Made by a program: the position numbers and the translations under genes
Notes under the pieces: generated by a model
Told to the model about the DNA's origin: nothing
The model's input: the letters and a program-made list of their open reading frames with translations, nothing else
Database searches by the model: none
NCBI RefSeq assembly: GCF_947492365.1
Contig: NZ_CANLMB010000001.1
Location: 1,364,001 to 1,428,000 of the forward strand
Direction of reading: 5' to 3'
Length of the DNA: 64,000 nt
Source of the DNA: an uncultured Erythrobacter sp.
GTDB taxonomy: Bacteria; Pseudomonadota; Alphaproteobacteria; Sphingomonadales; Sphingomonadaceae
Shown: positions 8,172-17,818 of the stretch, piece after piece
Position numbering within the stretch: the first letter of the stretch is position 1
Layout: every line of letters begins with the position of its first letter

Positions 8172-9269
8172 ATGGTCGATGTTTTCATATCCTATTCGCG
8201 TCAGGATCTTGATGCGGTCGCGCGGCTGGCCAAAGCCATCCAGCAGGCCGGATATGAGGTCTGGTGGGATGCCGAACTGCCCCCGCACAAAAGCTATGGC
8301 GAGGTCATCACCGACAAGATCGAGAACGCCAATGCCGCCATTGTGGTCTGGTCGCCGAGCGCGCGCGACAGCGAATGGGTGCGGGCAGAGGCCGACATGG
8401 CGCGCAGCCAGAAGAAACTGATCCAGACGGCCCTTGGCGATATTATGCCGCCGCTCCCCTTCAACCAGATCCAGTTCGCCGACCTTGGCGATTGGCAGGG
8501 TGAAGACGATCACATCGGCTGGAAAAAGGTGCAGGAAAGCCTGCGTGACCTGTGCGGCGAACGAGAGTCGCTGGGCGCAGCTGCGGCCGGCGCGGCAAGT
8601 GCGGCAGCGGCATCACCTCCGGTAGCGCCCGCTCCAGCACCCTCTCCGGCACCTACACCCGCTTCGGCACCATCAACTCAGCCTCAGCAAACACCTTCGT
8701 CCAAAGCTCCGCTCTACACCGCGCTCGGATTGGGAGGTGTGGGATTGCTGGGCGGCGGCGCGCTGGTTGTAGCCGCGATAAGTGGCTCAGGTGACGACGA
8801 TCCCTATCTTGTTGGCGATAGCGGCAACCCTGTGGCTCTGGCTGATACTAGCGATATGCCCGCCTTGGATGACCGTTCAATCGATAGTGCACCGATCAAT
8901 CCTGAACCTGCCCCGCCTCCTGCGCCCGTTCCGACACAGGCGCCCCCGGCAGCTTCCGGCCCAGTGTTCACCACCGCCTCTCAGACATTCAACGGCGCAC
9001 TCCGGCAGGGTGAAGAGCAACGCTTCGCCGTCGGGTTGAACGCCAACACAAGCTACCGGCTCGTGGCCGAATGCGACATGGATTGCTCGGACATCGACAT
9101 GTGGCTCTACGATGAGAACGGCAACATGATCGACGAGGACGTGCTGGAGGACGACTACCCGATCCTCGACGTTACCCCGATCCGCAGCGCCGAATTTACC
9201 GTGCGCTTGCAGATGTTCGCCTGCTCGATCGAGCCCTGCGGATTTCAGATCAGGGTGGAGCCGCAGTAG
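8172..9269 (+). CDS. membrane-anchored TIR-domain protein with PPC-like exported domain
   Basis: A 365-residue three-part protein. Residues 1-130 form a TIR domain (VDVFISYSRQD, then YEVWWDAELPP). E73 in EWVRAE aligns with the NADase glutamate of catalytic TIR domains such as SARM1. Residues 135-180 are an Ala/Pro linker, and 181-203 form one glycine-rich membrane segment. Residues 205-263 are an acidic, proline-rich spacer, and about 264-365 look like a bacterial pre-peptidase C-terminal domain with four cysteines (301, 305, 351, 356) that could form periplasmic disulfides. The start follows AAGGGGGCAAAT. Possible role: NAD-consuming signalling linked to the envelope (inference). Confidence 0.85.
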   Translation: MVDVFISYSRQDLDAVARLAKAIQQAGYEVWWDAELPPHKSYGEVITDKIENANAAIVVWSPSARDSEWVRAEADMARSQKKLIQTALGDIMPPLPFNQIQFADLGDWQGEDDHIGWKKVQESLRDLCGERESLGAAAAGAASAAAASPPVAPAPAPSPAPTPASAPSTQPQQTPSSKAPLYTALGLGGVGLLGGGALVVAAISGSGDDDPYLVGDSGNPVALADTSDMPALDDRSIDSAPINPEPAPPPAPVPTQAPPAASGPVFTTASQTFNGALRQGEEQRFAVGLNANTSYRLVAECDMDCSDIDMWLYDENGNMIDEDVLEDDYPILDVTPIRSAEFTVRLQMFACSIEPCGFQIRVEPQ

Positions 9270-9291
9270 AGGTTAAGCGTCCTCGGCCGGG

Positions 9292-9315
9292 CCAGTGGGC
9301 ATTACCACCCACTGG
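9292..9315. terminator. hairpin between convergent genes
   Basis: CCAGTGGG (9292-9299) pairs with CCCACTGG (9308-9315) across an 8-base loop, between the convergent stops at 9269 and 9349. There is no clear T tract on either side, so it may be a weak bidirectional terminator or only an mRNA-end stabiliser. Confidence 0.4.
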
Positions 9316-9348
9316 TCTCTACTGGCCTGCAATACTACCGTTCAGCAA

Positions 9349-9864
9349 TCACTGAGCAGCTTCGTCGACAGTCGTTTCAGGATAGTTGGTCATCCTAACG
9401 GCTTCAGACATATCATCGGCATCGACCAACTTGGGATTGCGATAACGACGGTTCATCTCACGCAGAGAGCTGGGTGCGATATTGGCGCGGCCTGAGAAGA
9501 AGCCTGACTTGATCTTGCAGCGCACAAATTGAGTCTCGCCCTCTTCAACTTCCAGCGTTAGCGCATCGTCAGTTTCGAGCGACTTGACGGCGAAGTTGCG
9601 TTCACCTGGCTCCGAAACAAGCACGAAATAGCGTCCCGAACCCAGCGAGCTAAGCTTTTCTTCCTCGCCTGCATTGAACACCGCACAACCCAGCGCCGCG
9701 CCCGAAAGTCCGCCGGTGCGATAAAAGACGATCTGTCCCATGCCTTCCGGCGGGGTTGGAACCTGGAAACCCTCCTCTTCATCAGCCATAGCGACCGGAG
9801 CGCTAGCCACAAAAGCGATAGGAGTTGCGGTCGCGATCGCGAACGCTGCAATCAATTTCTTCAT
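9349..9864 (-). CDS. secreted DUF2846-like protein
   Basis: A 171-residue exported protein. The signal peptide is MKKLIAAFAIATATPIAF... with likely cleavage near residue 27. The mature part has GMGQIVFYRTGG, GSGRYFVLVSEPGERNF, ETQFVRC and SGRANI, the pattern of DUF2846-type small beta proteins. Two cysteines in the mature part could pair. The start at 9864 is set by the signal peptide; the longer frame reads into the upstream gene. It lies 13 bases after its neighbour at 9878, so the two are probably one operon. Function unknown. Confidence 0.75.
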   Translation of the reverse strand: MKKLIAAFAIATATPIAFVASAPVAMADEEEGFQVPTPPEGMGQIVFYRTGGLSGAALGCAVFNAGEEEKLSSLGSGRYFVLVSEPGERNFAVKSLETDDALTLEVEEGETQFVRCKIKSGFFSGRANIAPSSLREMNRRYRNPKLVDADDMSEAVRMTNYPETTVDEAAQ

Positions 9865-9877
9865 TTTTACGTCCCTC

Positions 9878-10516
9878 TTACTCAGCGATATCAACCGGGG
9901 CCCCCTGCCCAACGGCGATTTCGAAGACTTCGTCATTACGGATCTTGGCGCGCGCCAATGTTCCGGGCTCAATTGTGGTGTTACCTCCGCCGATCAGAAA
10001 ACCCAGCGGGCCTAGCGCAGCAACAGTCGCGGAGACTGCTCCTGTGTTATCGGTGCCGCGGAAAGACAATTCTTCGCCTTCCTCGATAAAGCGGAAGCTG
10101 CGCAAATCTATCCGTCGTTCGCCATATTGGAGATATCGTGCAGCGAGAATAAGCTCCCCTGCTGAACCGGCAAATCCTGCTCTTTCGGCGTGCACCACTT
10201 GTCCTTCACCTTCTAGACCGGCTGGGAGCACCTCAACGCCGTCGATTACAACCGCATCAGCGAGCCTAATTGGGAAGAAGTCGCGCGCTTCGCTGATCTT
10301 CGATCCGACCTGACTTTCAATGGTGATGAGGATCGGATGGGTTCTGGGGATAGTGACTTCGATTGACGCCGGGACAGCGGTATTTCCGCTCTCGGGCGGA
10401 CCGGGAGCCACTTCCTCTAGCACTTCGCTCACCGCCTCAATTGTGCTTTGAGTTTCAACCGTGGCGTCCGATGCAGGCACCGGCTGTCCAAGCAATAAAA
10501 AGAATAATGGAAGCAA
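9878..10516 (-). CDS. secreted hypothetical protein
   Basis: A 212-residue protein with a very short leader (LPLFFLLLGQPVPAS) and then a Glu/Pro-rich linker to about residue 50. The mature domain (residues 52-212) is beta-rich: THPILITIESQVGSKISEARDFFPIRLA, a LPAGLEGEGQVVHAE segment and a hydrophobic Gly-rich stretch LGPLGFLIGGG. It starts at TTG after AAGAGGGG with 9-base spacing. The barrel-like layout recalls periplasmic proteins that limit extraction of metals or detergents, but I recognise no family. It is co-directional with the DUF2846-like gene. Confidence 0.65.
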   Translation of the reverse strand: MLPLFFLLLGQPVPASDATVETQSTIEAVSEVLEEVAPGPPESGNTAVPASIEVTIPRTHPILITIESQVGSKISEARDFFPIRLADAVVIDGVEVLPAGLEGEGQVVHAERAGFAGSAGELILAARYLQYGERRIDLRSFRFIEEGEELSFRGTDNTGAVSATVAALGPLGFLIGGGNTTIEPGTLARAKIRNDEVFEIAVGQGAPVDIAE

Positions 10517-10586
10517 AGCGATTCGACCCCTCTTTTCGCTTTAAGTATCTGGAATATCCTGCAACTCGACCTGCTCGTCAAGGTGG

Positions 10587-12431
10587 TCAGCGTCGTCCTC
10601 TCGTTGTTCCCTTCTCATCCTCGAACAGCTCCGCGAGCTGCTCCATGATCGTGCCGCCTAGCTGTTCGACATCCATGATCGTTACCGCGCGCCGGTAATA
10701 GCGGGTTACGTCGTGTCCGATGCCGATGGCGACGAGCTGGACGGGGGAGACTTTCTCGATCCAGTCGATCACGCCGCGCAGATGCGCCTCGAGATAGCCT
10801 GCCGAATTGACGCTTAAAGTGCTGTCATCGACCGGCGCGCCGTCTGAGATCACCATCAGGATGCGGCGCTCTTCAGGCCGGTACATCAGCCGCGAATGCG
10901 CCCAGAGCAGCGCCTCGCCGTCGATATTCTCTTTGAGCAGCCCTTCGCGCATCATTAGGCCGAGATTGCGGCGCGCGCGGCGCCATGGCTCGTCGGCCTG
11001 TTTGTAAATGATGTGGCGCAGATCGTTGAGGCGGCCCGGCGTAGGCGGTTTGCCATCGGCGAGCCATGCCTCGCGCGACTGCCCGCCTTTCCACGCGCGG
11101 GTGGTGAAGCCGAGAATTTCGGTCTTGACCCCGCAGCGCTCCAGCGTGCGCGCAAGAATATCGGCGCTGATCGCGGCGATGCTGATTGGCCGGCCGCGCA
11201 TCGAACCGGAATTGTCGATCAGCAGCGTGACAATCGTGTCCTTGAAGTCGATGTCGCGCTCGACCTTGTAGGATAGGGCCGTACCGGGCGAGACGATCAC
11301 GCGGCTGAGGCGCGCCGCGTCGAGCACACCCTCTTCCTGATCGAAATCCCAGCTGCGGTTTTGCTGTGCCATCAACCGGCGCTGGAGCCGGTTGGCAAGC
11401 CGCGTCACCACACCCTGCAATCCGGTCAGCTGGCTGTCGAGATAGGCGCGCAGCCGGTCGAGTTCCTCGGCATCGCACAATTCGGGCGCTTCGATTTCCT
11501 CGTCAAAGCGCTCCGTATAGGCATTGTAGTCGAGCCCGCCGGGGATGTCGGTTTGCGGACGGTTCGGGCGCACGGGTGCCTGACTGGCATCGCCTTCTTC
11601 GCCCGGCTCGCCGTCCTGCATTTCCTGATCCGCCGACATCTCGGTGTCGGAATCGCCCTCACCGTCACCCTCGGCCATTTCGGCGGCGGTCTCGGCGCTT
11701 TGGGGGTCGCCGTCGCCTTCCTGCTGCTCGTCGCCGGACTCGTCCTCGTCCTGACCGTCTTCCTCGTCCGAATCGTCATTGTCGGTTTCGTCGGGAGCGT
11801 CACTCAGACGGGTCAGATCGAGATCGCGCAGCATGTCGAGCGCGAGCTTCTGGAAGGCTTCCTGATCGTCGAGACTGTCGGACAGGGCGGTGAAGTCCCC
11901 TCCCACAGCGTCCTCGATAAATTCGCGCACCAGCTCTACCCCGGCTTGCGCCCTTTCGGGGATTGCCTCACCGGTCAGCTGTTCGCGCAGCATCAGCGAA
12001 AGCGCGGTTTGCAGCGGCACCTCGGAAGAGTTTTGCGCGCGGGTGATCTGGTCGCCCGCAGTGCGCATTTCAGTCGCCGCGTCGAGGTTGGATTTGATCC
12101 CGCCAAAACGGTTCGCGCCCAGCGCCTCGTAGCGCACCTGCTCGATTGCATCATAGCAAGCGCGCGCAACCGGCTCTGGCGGAGCGCCCACCGCGTGCAG
12201 CCCAGCGTCGTGGTGGCGCAGCTTGAGCGCGAAACTGTCGGCAAAGCCGCGCGCTTCAGTGACTTGTTCGCCCGGCAGATCGCGTCCGGGCAAAGGCACG
12301 CGGAAACGATTGCCCGAGGCTCCGGGCACATCGGCGCTCCACGCGACTTCAACCTCGGCATCGCGCGCAATCGCGCGGCTCGCGCCGGTCAAAGCCTGTT
12401 TGAACTTATCGAGAGGAGATTCTTCGGCCAT
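10587..12431 (-). CDS. cobT: cobaltochelatase CobT subunit
   Basis: A 614-residue subunit of the aerobic cobaltochelatase CobNST, which inserts cobalt into hydrogenobyrinic acid a,c-diamide. Residues about 1-210 are the conserved N-terminal region, followed by the hallmark acidic stretch (about 215-290, dozens of Asp/Glu). The C-terminal VWA domain has the MIDAS motif [11 protein letters not shown] and an [11 protein letters not shown] loop. In the complex it partners with the AAA+ protein CobS. No cobS, cobN or other B12 gene lies in this window, so the rest of the chelatase must be elsewhere or absent. Confidence 0.95.
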   Translation of the reverse strand: MAEESPLDKFKQALTGASRAIARDAEVEVAWSADVPGASGNRFRVPLPGRDLPGEQVTEARGFADSFALKLRHHDAGLHAVGAPPEPVARACYDAIEQVRYEALGANRFGGIKSNLDAATEMRTAGDQITRAQNSSEVPLQTALSLMLREQLTGEAIPERAQAGVELVREFIEDAVGGDFTALSDSLDDQEAFQKLALDMLRDLDLTRLSDAPDETDNDDSDEEDGQDEDESGDEQQEGDGDPQSAETAAEMAEGDGEGDSDTEMSADQEMQDGEPGEEGDASQAPVRPNRPQTDIPGGLDYNAYTERFDEEIEAPELCDAEELDRLRAYLDSQLTGLQGVVTRLANRLQRRLMAQQNRSWDFDQEEGVLDAARLSRVIVSPGTALSYKVERDIDFKDTIVTLLIDNSGSMRGRPISIAAISADILARTLERCGVKTEILGFTTRAWKGGQSREAWLADGKPPTPGRLNDLRHIIYKQADEPWRRARRNLGLMMREGLLKENIDGEALLWAHSRLMYRPEERRILMVISDGAPVDDSTLSVNSAGYLEAHLRGVIDWIEKVSPVQLVAIGIGHDVTRYYRRAVTIMDVEQLGGTIMEQLAELFEDEKGTTRGRR

Positions 12432-12514
12432 TGCGAAGCTCGTTAGCCATTCCCGCCCATCTGCGGAAGCGCAAGCTTACTCCCAAATCAGATAATGCAG
12501 GTTCAAACGATGCC

Positions 12515-13168
12515 CTAAACGATCGACTGACCGGTCGCTTCCCAATCTTTCAGGAACCCTTCGATCCCCTTGTCGGTCAGCACATGCTTGAACAGGCCGA
12601 GGATCACCTTGGGCGGTGCGGTCATAACGTCCGCCCCGATCTTGGCGCTTTCGAGAATATGCGTCGCGTGGCGCACGCTGGCGACAAGGATCTCGGTGTC
12701 GAAGTCGTAATTGTCGTAGATCAGGCGGATGTCGCTGATGAGGTCCATGCCGTCAAAGCCATTGTCGTCATGCCGCCCAACAAAGGGTGAGATGAAAGTC
12801 GCCCCCGCTTTCGCCGCGAGCAGTGCCTGATTGGCCGAGAAGCACAGCGTCACATTGACCATCGTGCCATCTTCGCTGAGCGCCTTGCAGGTCTTCAGCC
12901 CGTCCACCGTCAGCGGCACTTTGATGCAGACATTGTCGGCAATTTTGCGCAGCACTTCGGCCTCGCGCATCATCGTCTCGTGGTCGAGCGCGACCACCTC
13001 TGCGCTGACCGGGCCATCGGTGAGCCCGCAAATCTCGCGCGTCACTTCCATGAAGTCGCGGCCCGATTTGTGGATCAGCGACGGGTTGGTCGTAACCCCG
13101 TCAAGCAGGCCGGTCGCGGCCAGTTCCTTGATCTCGGCAATCTCGGCGGTGTCGGCAAAGAATTTCAT
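12515..13168 (-). CDS. tal: transaldolase / fructose-6-phosphate aldolase family
   Basis: A 217-residue short-type transaldolase (TalC/Fsa family), which transfers dihydroxyacetone between sugar phosphates in the pentose phosphate pathway. Visible are [17 protein letters not shown] and the Schiff-base lysine K83 in VCIKVPLT. The C-terminal region ([21 protein letters not shown]) is typical. The start at 13168 gives the family N-terminus and follows AGGAG; the longer frame to 13222 adds only basic residues. The short form could be a transaldolase or an F6P aldolase, which sequence reading alone does not settle. Confidence 0.93.
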   Translation of the reverse strand: MKFFADTAEIAEIKELAATGLLDGVTTNPSLIHKSGRDFMEVTREICGLTDGPVSAEVVALDHETMMREAEVLRKIADNVCIKVPLTVDGLKTCKALSEDGTMVNVTLCFSANQALLAAKAGATFISPFVGRHDDNGFDGMDLISDIRLIYDNYDFDTEILVASVRHATHILESAKIGADVMTAPPKVILGLFKHVLTDKGIEGFLKDWEATGQSIV

Positions 13169-13287
13169 GGCGCGGCGGCTCCTGCATCTGGCGGTGGCGA
13201 TTCGTGCCGTTCTGATTGGCACAGCCCTCCGATAGTGGCCAGATGCGGGCCGGAAAAAGCGCTAGACCGCCCACATCTAAGCGGTTG

Positions 13288-13986
13288 CTAACCGGCAGCG
13301 ACGCCAAATACGCCGATCAAAAGCGGGTCGCCGGTCGCTTCGGGATTGGCGCGAATCGCGGCCTCTTCCGTACCGATCTCGGTCCAGATCGCATCGTCGA
13401 TATTGCCCGCCAGCCTTTGCGCAGCGCCGCCAATATCGGCTCCGGTGGCCGCGTTCAGCAATTCCGCCACCAGCGGGTCGGAGGCGATCCGGATTGCCTC
13501 GCCCAGTTCGGGCACCATCTCGTCAATCAGCCGTCCGCCCAGTTCGCCGCGCAGCGCCGTGGTTGCCGCGCGCGGACCGCCCCGCACAAGCTCGACCGCA
13601 TTGGCAAAGCCGATTGTCCGCACCGCATCGGTCACAATCGGCGCGGCGACGTAAGACCCTTCGATGGCGATGTCGGCAAAGACCCCTTCCAGCCGATCCT
13701 TGAACAGGGTCGATGTGAGAATCCGCGACAGCGTGTCACCGCGCGTGCCAAGCAGGTTGCCGAGGCCAAGCCGTGCGACCTGCGCGTCCCAATATCCGTC
13801 AGGCGCGGTCAGCCGGGCGAAGGCCTGTTCGGTCGAACGCAGCAGCAGACGCCGTACCGCTTCGGTCAGGCTGAAACCGGGAATGGTGGCGCATGCGGGC
13901 AGAGCCAGCACTGCCGCTCCGCCAATTCCCGCCATCAGCAATCTGCGCCGCTCCGTGCTGAACTCATCGCGCCCGTTCATATCCAT
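13288..13986 (-). CDS. DUF4197 family exported protein
   Basis: A 232-residue protein of the DUF4197 family, helix-rich and of unknown function. The N-terminus has an arginine pair and hydrophobic core (ERRRLLMAGIGGAAVLALPACAT) that reads as a Tat-like or lipoprotein signal, with a lipobox-like LPAC at about residues 29-32. The mature part contains the LLLRSTEQAFARL and LFKDRLEGVF segments usual for the family. It faces away from priA, with only 51 bases between the two starts. An ATG two codons later is an equally possible start. Confidence 0.8.
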   Translation of the reverse strand: MDMNGRDEFSTERRRLLMAGIGGAAVLALPACATIPGFSLTEAVRRLLLRSTEQAFARLTAPDGYWDAQVARLGLGNLLGTRGDTLSRILTSTLFKDRLEGVFADIAIEGSYVAAPIVTDAVRTIGFANAVELVRGGPRAATTALRGELGGRLIDEMVPELGEAIRIASDPLVAELLNAATGADIGGAAQRLAGNIDDAIWTEIGTEEAAIRANPEATGDPLLIGVFGVAAG

Positions 13987-14037
13987 CGTTCAATCCTTGT
14001 CGTAATGTGCTGATCGCGCCCATATTGAGGGCCTATC

Positions 14038-16203
14038 ATGAACCGTGTCCGACTTCTTGTCCTCAATGCTGCGCTTGGCTCGCTCGATTACAGCGTGCCC
14101 GAGGGGATGCGTGTCGAGCCGGGCAGCGTTGTGGTTGCGCCTTTGGGGCCGCGCACCGTCACCGGGATCGTGTGGGACCACGGGCGCTTGCCAGGGGACG
14201 AGGTTGATGCGAGCAAGCTGCGGCCTTTGCGCGAAGTGGTCGCTGTGCCTCCGCTCGCCGCGCCGCTTCGCCGCCTGATCGAATGGTCCGCCGACTATTA
14301 CTGCGCCCGTCTCGCCAGCGTCGCGCGCATGGTCCTGTCCAGCGGAGGAGCCTTGGGCGGGCCGACCACCATGACCGAATACCGGCTGACCGGCGGGACG
14401 CCCGAACGCATGACCCCGCAGCGCGCCGCCGCAATCGAAGCGCTCGGCGATGAGCAAGGCACGTTGCGCGAGCTGTCCGAGATTGCCGGAGTATCGACCG
14501 GCGTCTTGCGCGGCCTCGTCAATCAGGGAGTGATCGAGCCGGTGAGCGTGTCGATCGACCGCCCCTACCCTCAAGCGAACGCCGATCATCACCAACCCGC
14601 GCTCTCGCCCGACCAGCTGAGCGTCGCCGGGACCTTGGTGAACGCGGTCGAGGCGCGCAAGTTTGAACCCTTCCTTCTCGATGGCGTCACCGGATCGGGC
14701 AAGACCGAAACCTATTTCGAGCCTGTCGCCGCAGCGATCCGGATGGGGCGTCAGGTGCTGGTGCTGCTGCCCGAAATCGCGCTGACGGAAAACTTCCTCA
14801 CCCGCTTTGAAGACCGCTTTGGAGCTGCGCCCGTCCAGTGGCACTCCTCGCTCAAATCCAAAGAGCGGCGGCGGGCTTGGCGAGCAATTGCGGACGGTTC
14901 GGCGCAAGTGATCGTGGGTGCCCGTTCAGCATTGTTCCTGCCCTATGCCAATCTCGGCCTGATCGTGGTCGACGAAGCGCACGAGATCAGTTTCAAGCAG
15001 GATGACGGCGTGCGCTACAACGCCCGCGACGTCTCGGTCATGCGCGCGCGGTTCGAGGGAATTCCGGTGGTGCTGGCGAGCGCAACTCCGGCGCTGGAGA
15101 GCCTGCACATGGCCAATAGCGGGACTTACACAAAACTGGAGCTGCCCAGCCGGTTCGGTGGCGCGCAATTGCCCGCGATCAAGCTGGTCGATCTGACTGT
15201 CGAGAAACCCGCCGCCGGTCGCTGGCTGTCTGCGCCTTTGATCGAAGGGCTGGAGGCGCGGCTCGAGGCGGGCGAGCAGTCGCTGCTGTTTCTCAACCGG
15301 CGCGGCTACGCGCCGCTGACGCTCTGCCGCAATTGCGGGCACCGGTTCCAATGCCCCAATTGCAGTGCGTGGCTGGTCGAACACCGCCTGTCCTCGCGTC
15401 TCGCCTGCCATCATTGCGGGCTGGAAACCAAGCCTCCCGAAACCTGCCCCGAATGCGGCGAAGGCGATTGTCTGGTCGCATGCGGCCCCGGCGTCGAACG
15501 GATCGCGGACGAGATCGCCGAACTGTTCCCCGAAGCGCGCATTGCGGTCGCCACCTCGGATACGCTCGGCTCGCCAGAACGGGCGGCCGAGTTTATCGCG
15601 CAGGCCGAAGCGCGGGCGATCGACGTGATCGTTGGCACCCAGCTTGTGACCAAGGGCTTCCACTTTCCCGAGCTGACATTGGTGGGAGTGATCGACGCCG
15701 ATCTGGGCCTTGAAGGCGGAGACTTGCGCGCTGCCGAGCGCACCTACCAGCAGGTCGCGCAAGTCGCGGGCCGTGCAGGGCGCGGCGCGAAACCGGGCGA
15801 GGTTTTGCTCCAGACCCGCCACCCCGACGCGCCCGTCATCGCCGCGCTTGCCAATGGCGACCGAGACGCCTTCTACGCCGCCGAAACCGAGGCGCGCCGC
15901 GACGCCGGTGCCCCGCCCTTTGGCCGCTGGGCCGCGATCATCATCTCGTCCGAGGAAGAGCGCGAGGCTCGCGCAGCTGCCGTCCGGCTGGGCGATACAC
16001 GTCCGCATCTCGACGACCTCTATATCCTCGGCCCCGCGCCCGCCCCGCTTGCGCTGCTGCGCAACCGCTACCGCTACCGCTTCCTCATCAATGCGCGCCG
16101 CAGCGCCAATTTGCAGGAGGCCCTGCGCGGCTGGATCGAGCAGCAGGACTTCCCCCCCGGAGTGAGAGTCGGTATCGATATCGATCCCTATTCCTTTGTT
16201 TGA
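14038..16203 (+). CDS. priA: primosomal protein N' (replication restart helicase)
   Basis: A 721-residue superfamily 2 DNA helicase that reloads the replisome at stalled forks. After the N-terminal DNA-binding domain come Walker A (GVTGSGKTE, residues about 216-224) and DEAH at 312-315. A cysteine cluster from C430 to about 477 (CRNCGHRFQCPNC, CHHC, CPEC) holds two zinc ions. Helicase motifs V and VI follow (GTQLVTKGFHF, QVAGRAGRG). Length is normal. The ATG at 14038 follows GAGGG. The photolyase gene follows 35 bases after the stop. Confidence 0.97.
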   Translation: MNRVRLLVLNAALGSLDYSVPEGMRVEPGSVVVAPLGPRTVTGIVWDHGRLPGDEVDASKLRPLREVVAVPPLAAPLRRLIEWSADYYCARLASVARMVLSSGGALGGPTTMTEYRLTGGTPERMTPQRAAAIEALGDEQGTLRELSEIAGVSTGVLRGLVNQGVIEPVSVSIDRPYPQANADHHQPALSPDQLSVAGTLVNAVEARKFEPFLLDGVTGSGKTETYFEPVAAAIRMGRQVLVLLPEIALTENFLTRFEDRFGAAPVQWHSSLKSKERRRAWRAIADGSAQVIVGARSALFLPYANLGLIVVDEAHEISFKQDDGVRYNARDVSVMRARFEGIPVVLASATPALESLHMANSGTYTKLELPSRFGGAQLPAIKLVDLTVEKPAAGRWLSAPLIEGLEARLEAGEQSLLFLNRRGYAPLTLCRNCGHRFQCPNCSAWLVEHRLSSRLACHHCGLETKPPETCPECGEGDCLVACGPGVERIADEIAELFPEARIAVATSDTLGSPERAAEFIAQAEARAIDVIVGTQLVTKGFHFPELTLVGVIDADLGLEGGDLRAAERTYQQVAQVAGRAGRGAKPGEVLLQTRHPDAPVIAALANGDRDAFYAAETEARRDAGAPPFGRWAAIIISSEEEREARAAAVRLGDTRPHLDDLYILGPAPAPLALLRNRYRYRFLINARRSANLQEALRGWIEQQDFPPGVRVGIDIDPYSFV

Positions 16204-16238
16204 AGGACACTTTTCGCGCCTCCGCGCATTGCAAAACC

Positions 16239-17804
16239 ATGGCTGACAAACCCGTTCTCGTTCCGATCCTTGGCGACCAGCTGACCCGCACGCTGGCGAG
16301 CCTGCGCGGCCGCACCAAGGACGACACTGTGATCCTGATGATGGAGGTCTGGGACGAGGCTACCTACGTCAAACACCACAAGCAGAAGATCGCGCTGATC
16401 TTCTCCGCGATGCGCCACTTTGCTGCCGAGTTGGAAGATGCCGGGTGGAACGTCGATTACATCAAGCTCACCGATCCGGACAATGCGGGCAGCTTCACCG
16501 GCGAGGTCGCGCGCGCGGTCGAACGGCACGATCCGCGCGCGATCCATATCGTCGAAGCGGGCGAATGGCGGGTGCAGCAAGCGATCGAGGAGTGGCCCGA
16601 CAAGTTCGCCTGCGACGTCGAGATATTGCCCGATGACCGCTTCCTCTGCTCACACGCAGAATTCCGCGACTGGGCCGATGGGCGCAAGCACCTCACCATG
16701 GAGCATTTCTACCGCGAGATGCGCAAGAAGACCGGCCTGCTCATCCGCGAAGACGGAAAACCCGAAGGCGGCAAATGGAACTACGATTCTGAGAACCGCG
16801 AAGCGCTAGACGGCGCACTGTTTGTGCCGGACCGGCCGAAGTTCGAACCCGACGACATCACCTGCGAGGTCATCGCCTTGGTCGAGGACACATTCGGCGG
16901 TCATTTCGGCTCGCTCGAACGGTTCGACTGGCCGGTCACGCGCGATCAGGCAGAGAAAGCCACCGATGCTTTCTTCGCCGAACGGATCGAGCAATTCGGC
17001 CCCTATCAGGACGCGATGGTCCACGGGTCGGACGATCTCTACCACTCAATGCTCTCAACCAGCATCAATCTCGGCCTGCTGGACCCGCTCGACCTGTGCG
17101 AGCGCGCCGAGAAGGCTTACCAAGACGGCAAGGCTCCGCTCAATTCGGTCGAGGGCTTCATCCGCCAGATCATCGGCTGGCGCGAATATGTGCGCGGGTT
17201 TTATTGGCACTATATGCCGGGGCTGGAGAGCGACAATCAGCTCAAAGCCCAGCGCGCGCTGCCCGAGTTCTTCTGGACCGGCGAGACCGATATGCGCTGC
17301 CTCGCCGACTGCATCCGCTCCACCCGCGAAAACGCCCATGCACACCACATCCAGCGCCTGATGGTGCTCGGCAATTTCTGCTTGCTTGCCGGGATCAATC
17401 CGCGCGATGTGCAGGACTGGTATCTCGCCGTCTATGCCGATGCCTATGAGTGGGTCGAGCTGCCCAATGTTTCGGCCATGATCCTCTTCGCCGATGGCGG
17501 AAATCTGGCGACCAAGCCCTATGCGGCGAGCGGCAATTACATCAACAAAATGTCCGACTACTGCAAGGAATGCAGCTATTCGCCAGCCAAGAAGACGGGC
17601 GATGGCGCCTGCCCCTTCAACCCGCTCTACTGGCACTTTATGGACCGCCACCGCGACCGGCTGAAAAGCAACCACCGCGTCGGGCGCGTCTACTCCACCT
17701 GGGACCGGATGGGCGATGACAAGCAGCGCGACTATCTGGAAAGCGCCCAGAAATTCCTCGACACGCTTCAGCCAGCCAGCAAAGGATGGGCGCGAGGCGA
17801 TTAA
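16239..17804 (+). CDS. iron-sulfur bacterial cryptochrome / (6-4) photolyase
   Basis: A 521-residue member of the FeS-BCP (CryPro) branch, which repairs (6-4) photoproducts using FAD, an antenna chromophore and a [4Fe-4S] cluster. The N-terminal domain begins VLVPILGDQLT. C354, C442, C445 and C458 have the same spacing as the cluster ligands C350, C438, C441 and C454 of Agrobacterium PhrB. The catalytic-domain motifs NAHAHHIQRLM and TKPYAASGNYI are intact. A TTG at 16200 would overlap the priA stop; the ATG at 16239 gives the family N-terminus, though its ribosome site is weak. Confidence 0.93.
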   Translation: MADKPVLVPILGDQLTRTLASLRGRTKDDTVILMMEVWDEATYVKHHKQKIALIFSAMRHFAAELEDAGWNVDYIKLTDPDNAGSFTGEVARAVERHDPRAIHIVEAGEWRVQQAIEEWPDKFACDVEILPDDRFLCSHAEFRDWADGRKHLTMEHFYREMRKKTGLLIREDGKPEGGKWNYDSENREALDGALFVPDRPKFEPDDITCEVIALVEDTFGGHFGSLERFDWPVTRDQAEKATDAFFAERIEQFGPYQDAMVHGSDDLYHSMLSTSINLGLLDPLDLCERAEKAYQDGKAPLNSVEGFIRQIIGWREYVRGFYWHYMPGLESDNQLKAQRALPEFFWTGETDMRCLADCIRSTRENAHAHHIQRLMVLGNFCLLAGINPRDVQDWYLAVYADAYEWVELPNVSAMILFADGGNLATKPYAASGNYINKMSDYCKECSYSPAKKTGDGACPFNPLYWHFMDRHRDRLKSNHRVGRVYSTWDRMGDDKQRDYLESAQKFLDTLQPASKGWARGD

Positions 17805-17818
17805 ACGGAGTTCGAGCT

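Noticed and set aside
11361..12446. A 361-codon open frame antisense to cobT
   Set aside because: It is the mirror of the acidic Asp/Glu-rich stretch of CobT, giving a low-complexity Leu/Val/Phe run that imitates membrane segments.
16200..16238. TTG start of the photolyase overlapping priA
   Set aside because: The family N-terminus begins near the ATG at 16239; the upstream 13 residues are not conserved-looking.
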